From contig NZ_PVTX01000002.1 in the NCBI RefSeq assembly GCF_003003075.1, forward strand, positions 62,001-126,000: DNA of 64,000 nucleotides, in the 5' to 3' direction. The position numbers and the translations under genes were made by a program. Within the stretch, counting starts at the first letter, position 1. Every line of letters begins with the position of its first letter. The notes under the pieces were generated by a model. That model saw only the letters and a list, made by a program, of their open reading frames with translations. It did not search any database and was not told where the DNA came from. Positions 8,305 to 15,832 of the stretch are shown one piece after another. This DNA is from Isoptericola halotolerans. Its GTDB lineage: Bacteria > Actinomycetota > Actinomycetes > Actinomycetales > Cellulomonadaceae.

Positions 8305-9339
8305 GTGCCCCGCCCAGCCTCCCGACGTCGCGCCGCCCGCACGCTCCTGGCGGCGGCGGTCCTGGCTGCCCTCGGGTGGCCGACGACGGCGGGCGCGGCA
8401 GAGGTCTCGCCGGCCGGCCCGCCCGTGGCCGCCCGGCACGTGCCGCTGCCCGAGGCCACCACGATCACCGGATGGCGGCCGGCGGAGTCCGGCGTGGCCG
8501 GGGAGCACCTCAGGGACGTCGTGCTGGTCTCGCCGGCCCGGGGCCGTGAGCTCGAGGTGCAGCAGCAGGTCGGCGGCACCTGGGTGACGCGCCAGGTCCT
8601 CCGGCTCGCGGACGGCGAGGTGGACGTCACCGACGTGCCGCTCACCCGGCACTGGACGCACGACCGTGCCACCCGCTGGCGTCTCGCCGTCGGCGGCAGC
8701 GGGTCCGCGGCGCCCGCCGTGAGCGGCGTGAAGGTGGTCACGGCCTCCTGGGAGGCTGCCGACGACCCGCGCGACCCGGCCGTCCTGGTCAACAAGCGGC
8801 ACCCGGTGCAGCCCCGGTCCTGGGAGCCGGACCGGCTGGTCCGGCCCGCGCTCGCCACCGCCGGGTCGCGTGTGCGGCTGCGGCCCGTGGCCGCCGACGC
8901 GCTGGCCGGGCTGGCGACCGCCGCCCGGAAGGCGACCGGCAAGGAGCTCGTCCTCGTCTCGGGCTATCGGTCCGCCGGCTACCAGGAACGGCTCCACGAC
9001 CGGTACGTGCGCGGGCACGGAGCAGAGGCGGCAGAGCGGTTCTCCGCCCGCGCCGGGCACTCGGAGCACCAGACCGGGCTGGCGGCCGACGTGACCCAGG
9101 CGGGGGTGGACCTCACGCGCTTCGGGGGGACGCCGTCGTCGGACTGGGTCGCGGCCCACGCCTGGCGCCATGGGTTCGTGGTGCGCTACACCGCCGGCGA
9201 CGCGGACGTGACCGGCTACGCGGCCGAGCCGTGGCACCTGCGCTACGTGGGGCCGGACCTGGCGGCGTACGTGCACCACACCGGGCTCACGCTCGAGGAG
9301 GCGCTCGGCGCCGAGGCGGCCCCCGACTACCTCGGCTGA
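8305..9339 (+). CDS. secreted VanY-family D-Ala-D-Ala carboxypeptidase (M15B)
   Basis: 344 residues from a GTG start. A twin-Arg-containing basic N-terminus and hydrophobic stretch (ARTLLAAAVLAALGWPTTAGAA) give a cleavable signal peptide. An N-terminal domain of about 150 residues is of unknown type; the C-terminal 180 residues are the M15 peptidase: VSGYRSAGYQERL, the zinc motif SEHQTGLAADV (SxHxxGxAxD) and EPWHLRYVG carrying the second zinc His. It trims the terminal D-Ala from peptidoglycan stem peptides. It is divergent from the PBP gene, so two cell-wall enzymes share one 103-base promoter region. Its final codons (DYLG, then stop) fall inside the first unit of a 20-base repeat array. 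Confidence 0.88.
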   Translation: MPRPASRRRAARTLLAAAVLAALGWPTTAGAAEVSPAGPPVAARHVPLPEATTITGWRPAESGVAGEHLRDVVLVSPARGRELEVQQQVGGTWVTRQVLRLADGEVDVTDVPLTRHWTHDRATRWRLAVGGSGSAAPAVSGVKVVTASWEAADDPRDPAVLVNKRHPVQPRSWEPDRLVRPALATAGSRVRLRPVAADALAGLATAARKATGKELVLVSGYRSAGYQERLHDRYVRGHGAEAAERFSARAGHSEHQTGLAADVTQAGVDLTRFGGTPSSDWVAAHAWRHGFVVRYTAGDADVTGYAAEPWHLRYVGPDLAAYVHHTGLTLEEALGAEAAPDYLG

Positions 9340-9376
9340 ACCGGTACTACCTCGGCGCGAGCGCTACTACCTCGGC
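9325..9376. repeat. 20-base tandem repeat array, three units, at convergent gene ends
   Basis: The core CTACCTCGGC (GCCGAGGTAG on the other strand) occurs at 9327, 9347 and 9367, exactly 20 bases apart with unrelated 10-base spacers. The first copy lies in the last codons of the VanY gene and the third supplies the TAG stop of the convergent MalY-type gene. The same core and period recur at 14.85, 29.85 and 60.26 kb. Confidence 0.85.
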
Positions 9377-10566
9377 GGGAGGGCCTTCGTCAGGCGCGAC
9401 ACCGCCTCCGTGAGGGTCTCGGCCGACGCCGCGAGGTTCAGCCGGAGCCGGCCCTCACCGCCGGTGCCGAACTGCCGGCCGTCCCCGAGGGCCAGGCGTG
9501 CCGTCCGCAGCACGTGGTGGTGCGGGTCGGCGCCCTCGGGCACCGCATCCCGCACGTCCAGCCACATCAGGTAGGTGCCGTCGGCCGGGTGGACCCGCAC
9601 CGCCGGCGCGTGCTCGGCCAGCAGCCCCGTCACCAGCTCCCGGTTGCGCACGATCCCCGCCCGCAGCGCGTCGAGCCACTCGTCGCCCTCGGTGTACGCC
9701 GCGGCGTGCGCGATGACGGCGAGGTGGTTCACGGCGTGCCCGGCGATCTCGGGCATGCGCCGCAGGTCGTCGGCCGCGCCGGGGCCACCCACCGCCGTCG
9801 CGGCCCGCAGGCCGGCGAGGTTGAACGCCTTCGACGCCGAGTGCACCGCGATCGCGCCCTCGCTCCCCGCGACGGAGAGCAACGGCGTGAACGGGGTGGC
9901 GCCGTCGGCCAGGTCGGCGAACGTGAAGGGTGCGTGGATCTCGTCGGCCACCACCCGGACGCCGTACCGGTCCGCGAGCGCCAGCACCGCCTCGAGCTCG
10001 GCGCGCGTGTGGACGGTGCCCGTCGGGTTGTGGGGGCTGCACAGCAGCAGGACGGCGCGGCGGCCCGAGCCGGGGCCGCGGCCGTGCCCCGAGATGCCCG
10101 TCGCGACCTTGAAGGCCGACTCGAGCGTGCCGAGGTCGAGGCGGCCGGCGGCGTCGAGCGGCGCCTCGACGACCTGGCGGCCCTCGTTGCGGGTGTACGC
10201 GTAGAACGGCTGGTAGACGGGCGGGGTGACGACGACGGCGTCCCCCGGGCCGGTGAGGACTCGCAGCACCTCGACCACGGCCACCATCACGTCCGGCAGC
10301 GTGCGGCTCGTGCCGACGTCGGGCGTCCAGCCCCAGCGGCGCGCGGCGAACGGTGCGAGCGCCGCGGCGTACCCGGTGCCGTGGTCGTAGCCGGTGTCGC
10401 CGAGCTCCAGCGCGCGCTGCACGGCGGCCACGAGGAACGGCGCCTGGGGCACGTCCATCTCCGCGACGAACAGCGGCAGCACGTCCTCGGGGTAGGCGCG
10501 CCACTTGACGGAGGTACGACGGCGCAGGTCAGCCAGTGAGAGCTGGTCCAGGGGGTTCTCGATCAC
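9367..10566 (-). CDS. MalY/PatB-type PLP-dependent aminotransferase or cystathionine beta-lyase
   Basis: 399 residues, fold type I PLP enzyme. The N-terminus NPLDQLSLADLRRRTSVKWRAYPEDVLPLFVAEMDVP is the hallmark of the MalY/PatB branch, which cleaves cystathionine or cysteine conjugates. Other motifs: PPVYQPFYAY, CSPHNPTGTVHTRAEL, VVADEIHAPF (PLP Asp), SASKAFNLAGLR with the PLP-binding Lys, and GRLRLNLA near the C-terminus. Likely cytoplasmic sulfur amino-acid metabolism. The only possible start is the GTG at 10566, since an in-frame TAG lies just upstream; that GTG and a GAGGGG element lie in the 3' arm of an 11-bp hairpin. The stop codon comes from the 20-base repeat. Confidence 0.88.
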   Translation of the reverse strand: MIENPLDQLSLADLRRRTSVKWRAYPEDVLPLFVAEMDVPQAPFLVAAVQRALELGDTGYDHGTGYAAALAPFAARRWGWTPDVGTSRTLPDVMVAVVEVLRVLTGPGDAVVVTPPVYQPFYAYTRNEGRQVVEAPLDAAGRLDLGTLESAFKVATGISGHGRGPGSGRRAVLLLCSPHNPTGTVHTRAELEAVLALADRYGVRVVADEIHAPFTFADLADGATPFTPLLSVAGSEGAIAVHSASKAFNLAGLRAATAVGGPGAADDLRRMPEIAGHAVNHLAVIAHAAAYTEGDEWLDALRAGIVRNRELVTGLLAEHAPAVRVHPADGTYLMWLDVRDAVPEGADPHHHVLRTARLALGDGRQFGTGGEGRLRLNLAASAETLTEAVSRLTKALPPR

Positions 10567-10596
10567 CCCCTCGGTCTACCAGACGCCGAGGGGGTG
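10564..10596 (-). terminator. 11-bp hairpin overlapping a start codon
   Basis: CACCCCCTCGG at 10564-10574 pairs perfectly with CCGAGGGGGTG at 10586-10596, leaving an 11-base loop. It begins 9 bases past the stop of the upstream minus-strand gene, so it could end that transcript. Its 3' arm, read on the minus strand, contains the Shine-Dalgarno-like GAGGGG and the GTG start of the MalY-type gene, so it could also block translation. Confidence 0.6.
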
Positions 10597-10604
10597 CGCG
10601 GTCC

Positions 10605-11300
10605 TCAGACCTCGGCGGGCCGCACGACGTCGACCCACTGCTCCGCGCGCAGCTCCTGCGAGCGCTCCTCGAGCCCCGACCAGTGGCGCGCGTCCTCGAT
10701 GGTGGCCTGCAGCAGCTCCCGAAGCCGCGCGTCGGAGTCGGGCACGTACGCCTCGCTGATGCCCTGGACCGCCGTCGACACCACGGACGGCGCGGCGTCG
10801 CGCACGAACCGCTTCGGCTTGACGTGCGTCCCCGCGCAGAACCGGCGGGCCCAGTCGGCCGTCTTCGGCGCGCTGGCCAGCGCGGCCACGCTCTCGGGCC
10901 CCAGCGTCCCGTCCGGCCTGCCGTCGAGGGCGTCGAGCATGCGCTCGGCGCCGAAGACGGCCACGGCCAGGGTCTGCTGCCGGTCGGCAGGTGCCACCGG
11001 CAGCGCCGTCCGGGCGGACCGCAGCGCGATCCGGACGTCCCAGCGCGGATCGTCGCTCGTCAGGCCGATGACCGACGGGATCATGGTCGACAGCCGTGGC
11101 CGCGCCTGGTCCGAGGTCAGGTCGTTGACCGCACGTGCCAGCATCGCCAGGAGCGGATGCGTGCACTGCGGATGGTCGCTCCAGCGCTCACCGGCGAGGA
11201 ACGACGCGAGCTCCATGAAGCACGCGCCCTTCTTCGGGTTGCGGTGCTTTCCCCGCCCCAGCATGGGCAAGGCGTCGAACGTTCCAGCGGTTCCCACCAC
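10605..11300 (-). CDS. conserved actinobacterial protein of unknown function
   Basis: About 231 residues from a GTG at 11300 preceded by a GGGGGTGG element. The start region HRNPKKGACFMELASFLAGE, followed by RWSDHPQCTHPLLAMLAR, with its Cys and clustered His residues resembles a conserved but unnamed actinobacterial protein I have seen in other genomes. The middle is helical (RTALPVAPADRQQTLAVAVFGAERML) with no transmembrane segment, so it is probably cytoplasmic. No enzyme motif recognised; the Cys/His cluster might bind a metal. It is divergent from the GAF-PP2C phosphatase. Its last bases (GCCGAGGTCTGA) look like a one-mismatch copy of the GCCGAGGTAG repeat core. Confidence 0.7.
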   Translation of the reverse strand: MVGTAGTFDALPMLGRGKHRNPKKGACFMELASFLAGERWSDHPQCTHPLLAMLARAVNDLTSDQARPRLSTMIPSVIGLTSDDPRWDVRIALRSARTALPVAPADRQQTLAVAVFGAERMLDALDGRPDGTLGPESVAALASAPKTADWARRFCAGTHVKPKRFVRDAAPSVVSTAVQGISEAYVPDSDARLRELLQATIEDARHWSGLEERSQELRAEQWVDVVRPAEV

Positions 11301-11460
11301 GAGTCCACCCCCGTATCGGTTCCTGCTCCCAGTGTGCGCGCGGTGTGACGTAGGTCGCAACGGGTAGCGCGAACCCTCCTGCCGCGCCCCGCCGGAGGCG
11401 CGACGCGTCGAGGCACCGGAGGAGGCACGCGATCCGGGAGATGGGGGCCATACTGGGTCC

Positions 11461-13800
11461 GTGCCCGCGACCAAGGTCCTGGGTTCGCTGCTCCGTGGCG
11501 CCCCGGACGAGTCCATCGCCGACGAGGTGTTCGACCGCATCGTGCGGCTCGTCCACCGCAACCTGGGCGTGCCCGCAGCCGCCTTCGTCGTGCTGGCCGA
11601 CGGCGTGCAGCTCCTGCCCGGTGCGGTCGGCATGCCCGCGGCGCTGCAGCGCGAACGGGCCATCGACGTCGCGGACCCCGCGACCGGGATCGTCGTCGCG
11701 GAGCGGTCGCCGCTCGTCGTGGACGACACCCGGACCGACGAGCGCTTCGCCCACCGGTACATCTCCCAGAAGATGGGGACGCTGGCCGTCGCGGGGTTCC
11801 CCGTCGAGGACGGCCGGGGACAGGTCGTCGGCGCCCTCTGGGCGCTCGACACGGCGGTGCGCCGCTGGACCGAGGACGAGCTCGCGACGCTCAGCGACCT
11901 GGCGGCCTCCTGCACCGGCGAGCTGCGGCTCCGGGCCGAGCGGGAGCGCGCCCGCCGCGCCGAGCAGGTCGCGTTCCGCGCCCACCAGCGGGCGCAGTTC
12001 CTGCTCGGGCTCTCCGAGCAGTTCGCCGGGGTGACGACGCTCGAGGAGGTCGAGGAGACCATCGCCCAGGTGGTCGGCACCGGCATGGGGGCACGCTGGT
12101 GCTCGCTCGCCCTCGTCGACGCGGACCGCCGGCACCTGCGCTACGTGACCGTCGGGCACCAGGAACCCGGGTTCCCCGACACCATGCGCTCGACGCGGCT
12201 CGACTCCCCCCGGCCGGACACCGCCGTCGTGCGCGAGCGCCGGACGCTCTTCTACCGCGACCAGCGAGAGATGGGCGAGGCCTACCCCGCCATGGCGGGC
12301 GTGGGCCTCATGACCACCGGCGCGCGGTCGTTCCTGCCGGTCGTCGCGGACGACGACGTCATCGGCGTCGTCGTGTGCGTGTGGGAGGAGGCGCGCGAGC
12401 ACGACGCCGGGACGGCCGCGCTGGAGACCACGCTCAGCCGGTACGTGGCGATGGCCCTCGAGCGCGTCGCGCTGCTGGAGGCCCGACGACGGGTCGCGAC
12501 GACGCTGCAGGAGTCGCTGCTCTCCGACGCGCCCGAGGTCGCGCACCTCGACATCGCCACGACGTACGCGCCCGCCGCCCGCACCGACCAGGTGGGCGGC
12601 GACTGGTACGACGCGGTGGTGCGCGACGACCGCACCGCCGTGCTGACCATCGGCGACGTCGCCGGGCACGACGTGAACGCCGCCGCGCAGATGGGCCAGC
12701 TCCGGTCCATGCTGCGGGCCCTCGCCTGGAGCCACGACGAGTCGCCGGCCGCGCTGCTGAGCCGCCTCGACCGGGCCAACGCCACCCTGGGCCCCCAGGC
12801 GCTGGCGACCGCCGTCGTCGTGCGGCTCGACCACGACGAGCACCCGCAGGGCGACACGGGGCAGGACGGCACCCCCGAGCGCGGGTACACCCTGACCTGG
12901 TCCGACGCCGGGCACCCGCAGCCGCTGGTGCTGCGCCGCGACGGGACGGTCGAGCAGCTCGACGCCCGCACCGACATGCTGCTCGGCGTCGACCCCGGCA
13001 CCGACCGGCACGACCACGTCACCCGCCTGCTGCCCGGCGACACGCTGCTGCTCTACACCGACGGGCTCGTCGAGCGGCGCGGCGTGATGATCACCGACCG
13101 CATGCGCGACCTGCGCGAGGCGCTCGCCGACGTGCACGGCGAGGCGACGGCGGCCCTGCCGCGGGCCCTCGTCCGGCGGCTCGTGGGGCGGGCCCAGCGC
13201 GACGACGTCGCCGTGCTCGCGGTGCGCGCCCGCGTCCCGGCGCCGTCGGGACCACCCGGGGAGGACGGGCCCGCCACCGCCGAGCGCAAGGTCGCCGAGG
13301 CTCTCAGCGACCTCGGGCCCGCGCGGCGCTGGGTCGACGACGTGCTGGAGTCGTGCGACGTCGACGGCGAGCAGCGGCGCACGGCGATGCTGCTCGCGAG
13401 CGAGATCCTCACCAACGCGCTCGAGCACGGCCGGGGACCGATCGTGGCGACCGTCGAGGTGGACGACCGCCGGCTGCGCGTCGGGGTGCGGGACGGCTGC
13501 ACCCGCCCGCCGGTGCTGCGTGCCCCGGAACCCCAGGACCTGTCCGGCCGGGGGGTGCAGTTCCTCGAGAAGCTCGCGTCGCGGTGGGGGGTCCAGCAGC
13601 ACCAGGTGGGCGACGTGGTCGGGCGGCACGCCGCCGTCGGCGCCGGCAAGACGGTCTGGTTCGAGATCGACCGGACGGCGCGGCCGCTGAGCGGCAACGT
13701 GCCCGTGGTGCGGCGCTCGTCGCCCACCACGAGCTCGGTGCCGCTCGTCGAGCGGGTGCTGCCGTGGACGCGTGACGAGGCGCGACGTCGGCGGACGTGA
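11461..13800 (+). CDS. GAF-GAF-PP2C(SpoIIE)-HATPase signalling protein
   Basis: 779 residues, soluble. Two GAF sensor domains (about 20-165 and 190-345), a short coiled helix, an SpoIIE/RsbU-type PP2C serine phosphatase (about 370-590) with metal-binding motifs VGGDWYDAV, GDVAGHDVNAA, LLLYTDGLVE and RDDVAVLAV, and a C-terminal RsbW-like ATPase domain with N-box ASEILTNALEHGRG and G-box-like DLSGRGVQFLEKL. Phosphatase and anti-sigma-type kinase modules in one chain suggest it controls a phosphorylated anti-sigma antagonist in response to redox, light or small ligands. The SigG-type sigma gene lies 54 bases downstream on the same strand, but ECF factors are not usual partners of this system. 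No STAS-domain antagonist gene is in the window. Confidence 0.9.
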   Translation: MPATKVLGSLLRGAPDESIADEVFDRIVRLVHRNLGVPAAAFVVLADGVQLLPGAVGMPAALQRERAIDVADPATGIVVAERSPLVVDDTRTDERFAHRYISQKMGTLAVAGFPVEDGRGQVVGALWALDTAVRRWTEDELATLSDLAASCTGELRLRAERERARRAEQVAFRAHQRAQFLLGLSEQFAGVTTLEEVEETIAQVVGTGMGARWCSLALVDADRRHLRYVTVGHQEPGFPDTMRSTRLDSPRPDTAVVRERRTLFYRDQREMGEAYPAMAGVGLMTTGARSFLPVVADDDVIGVVVCVWEEAREHDAGTAALETTLSRYVAMALERVALLEARRRVATTLQESLLSDAPEVAHLDIATTYAPAARTDQVGGDWYDAVVRDDRTAVLTIGDVAGHDVNAAAQMGQLRSMLRALAWSHDESPAALLSRLDRANATLGPQALATAVVVRLDHDEHPQGDTGQDGTPERGYTLTWSDAGHPQPLVLRRDGTVEQLDARTDMLLGVDPGTDRHDHVTRLLPGDTLLLYTDGLVERRGVMITDRMRDLREALADVHGEATAALPRALVRRLVGRAQRDDVAVLAVRARVPAPSGPPGEDGPATAERKVAEALSDLGPARRWVDDVLESCDVDGEQRRTAMLLASEILTNALEHGRGPIVATVEVDDRRLRVGVRDGCTRPPVLRAPEPQDLSGRGVQFLEKLASRWGVQQHQVGDVVGRHAAVGAGKTVWFEIDRTARPLSGNVPVVRRSSPTTSSVPLVERVLPWTRDEARRRRT

Positions 13801-13854
13801 GCCGGCGCTGCCCGTGGCGCGCGGGTGTCGGTACCTCGTCCTACCGTGTGAGGC

Positions 13855-14856
13855 ATGACACAGACCGTGACGGGTGTCGGCGACGTCCCCGACGTCGGCG
13901 CGCGCCTCGAGGAGTACCGGCGGGAGCTCACGGGCTACTGCTACCGGATGCTCGGCGGGGCCGGCGACGCGGACGACGCCGTCCAGGAGACGATGCTGCG
14001 CGCCTGGCGCGCCTACGACCGCTTCGAGGGGCGGTCCTCCCTGCGGTCCTGGCTCTACCGGATCGCGACCAACGTGTGCTTCGACGCGCTCGGCGCGTCC
14101 AAGCGCCGCGAACGACCGATGGGGCTCGGCGGCCCCCAGCCGGCCGAGATCGAGAACTTCGGCGAGACGCTGCCGGAGGACCGCTGGGTCGAGCCCGTGG
14201 CGGACGACGCCGTGCTGCCCCGCGAGGGGGACCCGGCGCAGATGGCCGTGGGGCGCGAGTCGGTCCGGCTCGCGTTCGTCGCCGCCCTGCAGCATCTTCC
14301 GCCCCGCCAGCGCGCGGTGCTGGTGCTGCGCGAGGTGCTGCGCTGGTCGGCGGCGGAGACGGCGACCCTGCTCGACACCACCGTGGTCTCGGTGAACTCC
14401 GCGCTGCAGCGGGCCCGCGCCACCCTCGGCACGAAGGCGCTGGAGCGCGACGAGGCCCGGTGGGGCACGGTCGACGACGAGCTCCTGGAGCGCTACCTCG
14501 ATGCGTTCGAGCGCTACGACATGGAGGCCCTGGTCGCCCTGCTGCGCGAGGACGCCGTGCTGAACATGCCGCCGTACACGCTGTGGGTGTCCGGTCCGCG
14601 GGAGATCGCCCGGTGGATGCTCGGCCCGGGGCACGGGTGCCGCGGGTCGCGGTGCCTGCGGGTGCGGGCCAACGGCTCGATGGCGTTCGGGCAGTACCGC
14701 GCGTCCCCGGACGGCGGGTGGGCGCCGTGGGGGCTGGTGGTCCTCGAGGACGACGGCGTCGGTCACATCACCGGCATCACGACGTTCCTCGACACGGCGA
14801 CGTGGTTCCCGCGCTTCGGGCTCCCCGACCACCTGCCCACCGAGCCCGCGAGGTAG
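13855..14856 (+). CDS. ECF RNA polymerase sigma factor, SigG/SigX5 type with SnoaL-like tail
   Basis: 333 residues. Region 2 (about 20-90) includes LTGYCYRMLGGAGDADDAVQ followed by ETMLRAWRAYDRFEG and LRSWLYRIATNVCFDAL; region 4 (about 140-195) includes LQHLPPRQRAVLVLREVLRW and the helix-turn-helix TTVVSVNSALQRARA. The C-terminal 130 residues form a SnoaL/NTF2-like domain (ERYLDAFERYDMEALVALLR, DAVLNMPPYTLWVSG), as in the SigG family (TIGR02960), where it is thought to replace a separate anti-sigma factor. The stop codon TAG and last Arg come from the first unit of a five-copy 20-base repeat. Confidence 0.93.
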   Translation: MTQTVTGVGDVPDVGARLEEYRRELTGYCYRMLGGAGDADDAVQETMLRAWRAYDRFEGRSSLRSWLYRIATNVCFDALGASKRRERPMGLGGPQPAEIENFGETLPEDRWVEPVADDAVLPREGDPAQMAVGRESVRLAFVAALQHLPPRQRAVLVLREVLRWSAAETATLLDTTVVSVNSALQRARATLGTKALERDEARWGTVDDELLERYLDAFERYDMEALVALLREDAVLNMPPYTLWVSGPREIARWMLGPGHGCRGSRCLRVRANGSMAFGQYRASPDGGWAPWGLVVLEDDGVGHITGITTFLDTATWFPRFGLPDHLPTEPAR

Positions 14857-14940
14857 CGCGGGACACGCCGAGGTAGCGCGGGACTCGCCGAGGTAGGGCG
14901 GAACTCGCCGAGGTAGGGCCGCTCGCGGCGAGGTAGCAGC
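14848..14940 (+). repeat. 20-base tandem repeat array, five units, spanning a stop codon
   Basis: GAGGTAG occurs at 14850, 14870, 14890, 14910 and 14930, an exact 20-base period. The unit reads roughly GCCGAGGTAGSGCGGRACWC. The first copy is the end of the sigma gene (AGG-TAG, Arg-stop); the remaining copies fill almost the whole gap to the fluoride-channel pair. Confidence 0.92.
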
Positions 14941-14954
14941 GCGGCGCGTCCGCC

Positions 14955-15416
14955 ATGATGGTGCCCGTGACCTCGCCCCGGCCCCCGCACCGCGACCTGC
15001 GGCTGCTCGGGCTCGTCGCGCTCGGCGGGGCCGTCGGCTCCGGCCTGCGCTACGCGGTGTCGCTCGCCCTCCCGGCCGAGCCGGACGGCTGGCCGTGGGC
15101 GACCTTCGCCGTCAACGTCGTCGGGGCGTTCGCCCTCGGATGGCTGCTCGAGGCCCTCGCGGTCCACGGTCGCGAGACCGACCGCCTGCGCCGGCTCCGC
15201 CTGTTCGGGGGCACCGGCGTGCTCGGCGGCTTCACCACCTACTCGTCGCTCGCGCTCGACGTCGAGACGTTGCTCTCGGGCGGCCAGTGGCAGACGGCGC
15301 TGGCGTACTCCGGAGCCACGCTGCTGCTCGGCCTCGTGGCTGCGCTGCTCGGGGTGCTCGCCGGCCTGCGCACGTCCCGCGGCCCCCGCGGCCCCCGCCC
15401 GGGGCGGGGCCGATGA
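14955..15416 (+). CDS. crcB: fluoride channel subunit FluC/CrcB, first of a pair
   Basis: Up to 153 residues with four hydrophobic helices: LLGLVALGGAVGSGLRYAV, WATFAVNVVGAFALGWLLEAL, the break motif GGFTTYSSLALD, and LLLGLVAALLGVLAG. The NVVGAF Asn and FTTYSS polar track line the fluoride path in Fluc dual-topology channels. The N-terminal start is uncertain: ATG 14955 and 14958 and GTG 14967 are all close together. The stop overlaps the start of the second subunit by four bases (ATGA), as expected for subunits made in equal amounts. No convincing fluoride riboswitch was seen upstream. Confidence 0.88.
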   Translation: MMVPVTSPRPPHRDLRLLGLVALGGAVGSGLRYAVSLALPAEPDGWPWATFAVNVVGAFALGWLLEALAVHGRETDRLRRLRLFGGTGVLGGFTTYSSLALDVETLLSGGQWQTALAYSGATLLLGLVAALLGVLAGLRTSRGPRGPRPGRGR

Positions 15417-15820
15417 CCGCCACGGTGTCCCCGCTGCTGGGGATGCTGCTCGTGGGCCTCGGCGGCGGGATCGGCGCGGCGGCCCGCTTCTGGCTCGCCG
15501 ACAGCATCAGGGCCCGCCGCCCGACCGGGTTCCCGTGGGGGACGTGGATCGTCAACGTGCTCGGCTCGCTGCTCATCGGCGCCGTCGCGGGGTGGCTCGT
15601 CCTCGCCGGCCCGGGCGGGGAGCCGTGGCGGCTGCTGCTGGCGACAGGTCTCTGCGGCGGCTTCACCACCTTCTCGACCGCCACCGTCGAGACCGTGACG
15701 ATATTCCGGGGCGGGCGCCACGTCGCCGCCGTGCTCCACGCGCTGAGCACGCTCGCCGTGACGGTGCTCGCCGTCGTCGGCGGGATCGCCCTGGTAGGTG
15801 CCGCCGTGGGTGGCTCCTGA
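15413..15820 (+). CDS. crcB: fluoride channel subunit FluC/CrcB, second of a pair
   Basis: 135 residues, four helices: LLGMLLVGLGGGIGAAARFWL, WGTWIVNVLGSLLIGAVAGW, the GGFTTFSTATVE break motif, and VTVLAVVGGIALVGAAV. Paired CrcB homologues in Gram-positive bacteria form antiparallel heterodimers that export toxic fluoride. The first paralogue has WATFAVNVVGAF and this one WGTWIVNVLGSL, so both keep the functional Asn. ATG overlaps the upstream stop codon; the exonuclease gene follows after 12 bases and may be cotranscribed. Confidence 0.9.
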   Translation: MTATVSPLLGMLLVGLGGGIGAAARFWLADSIRARRPTGFPWGTWIVNVLGSLLIGAVAGWLVLAGPGGEPWRLLLATGLCGGFTTFSTATVETVTIFRGGRHVAAVLHALSTLAVTVLAVVGGIALVGAAVGGS

Positions 15821-15832
15821 GAGGCTGGCCCC

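Noticed and set aside
8202-8942. Longer in-frame start for the PBP
   Set aside because: The added sequence is antisense to the VanY gene, and the lipoprotein signal begins neatly at the GTG at 8201.
14848-14940. CRISPR-like array
   Set aside because: Units are 20 bases with a 10-base core and no 30-base spacers, and no cas gene is present; it does not fit CRISPR.
14857-14954. Possible fluoride riboswitch before the crcB pair
   Set aside because: The gap is filled by the 20-base array, and I could not find the conserved crcB-motif sequence or its pseudoknot pairing.
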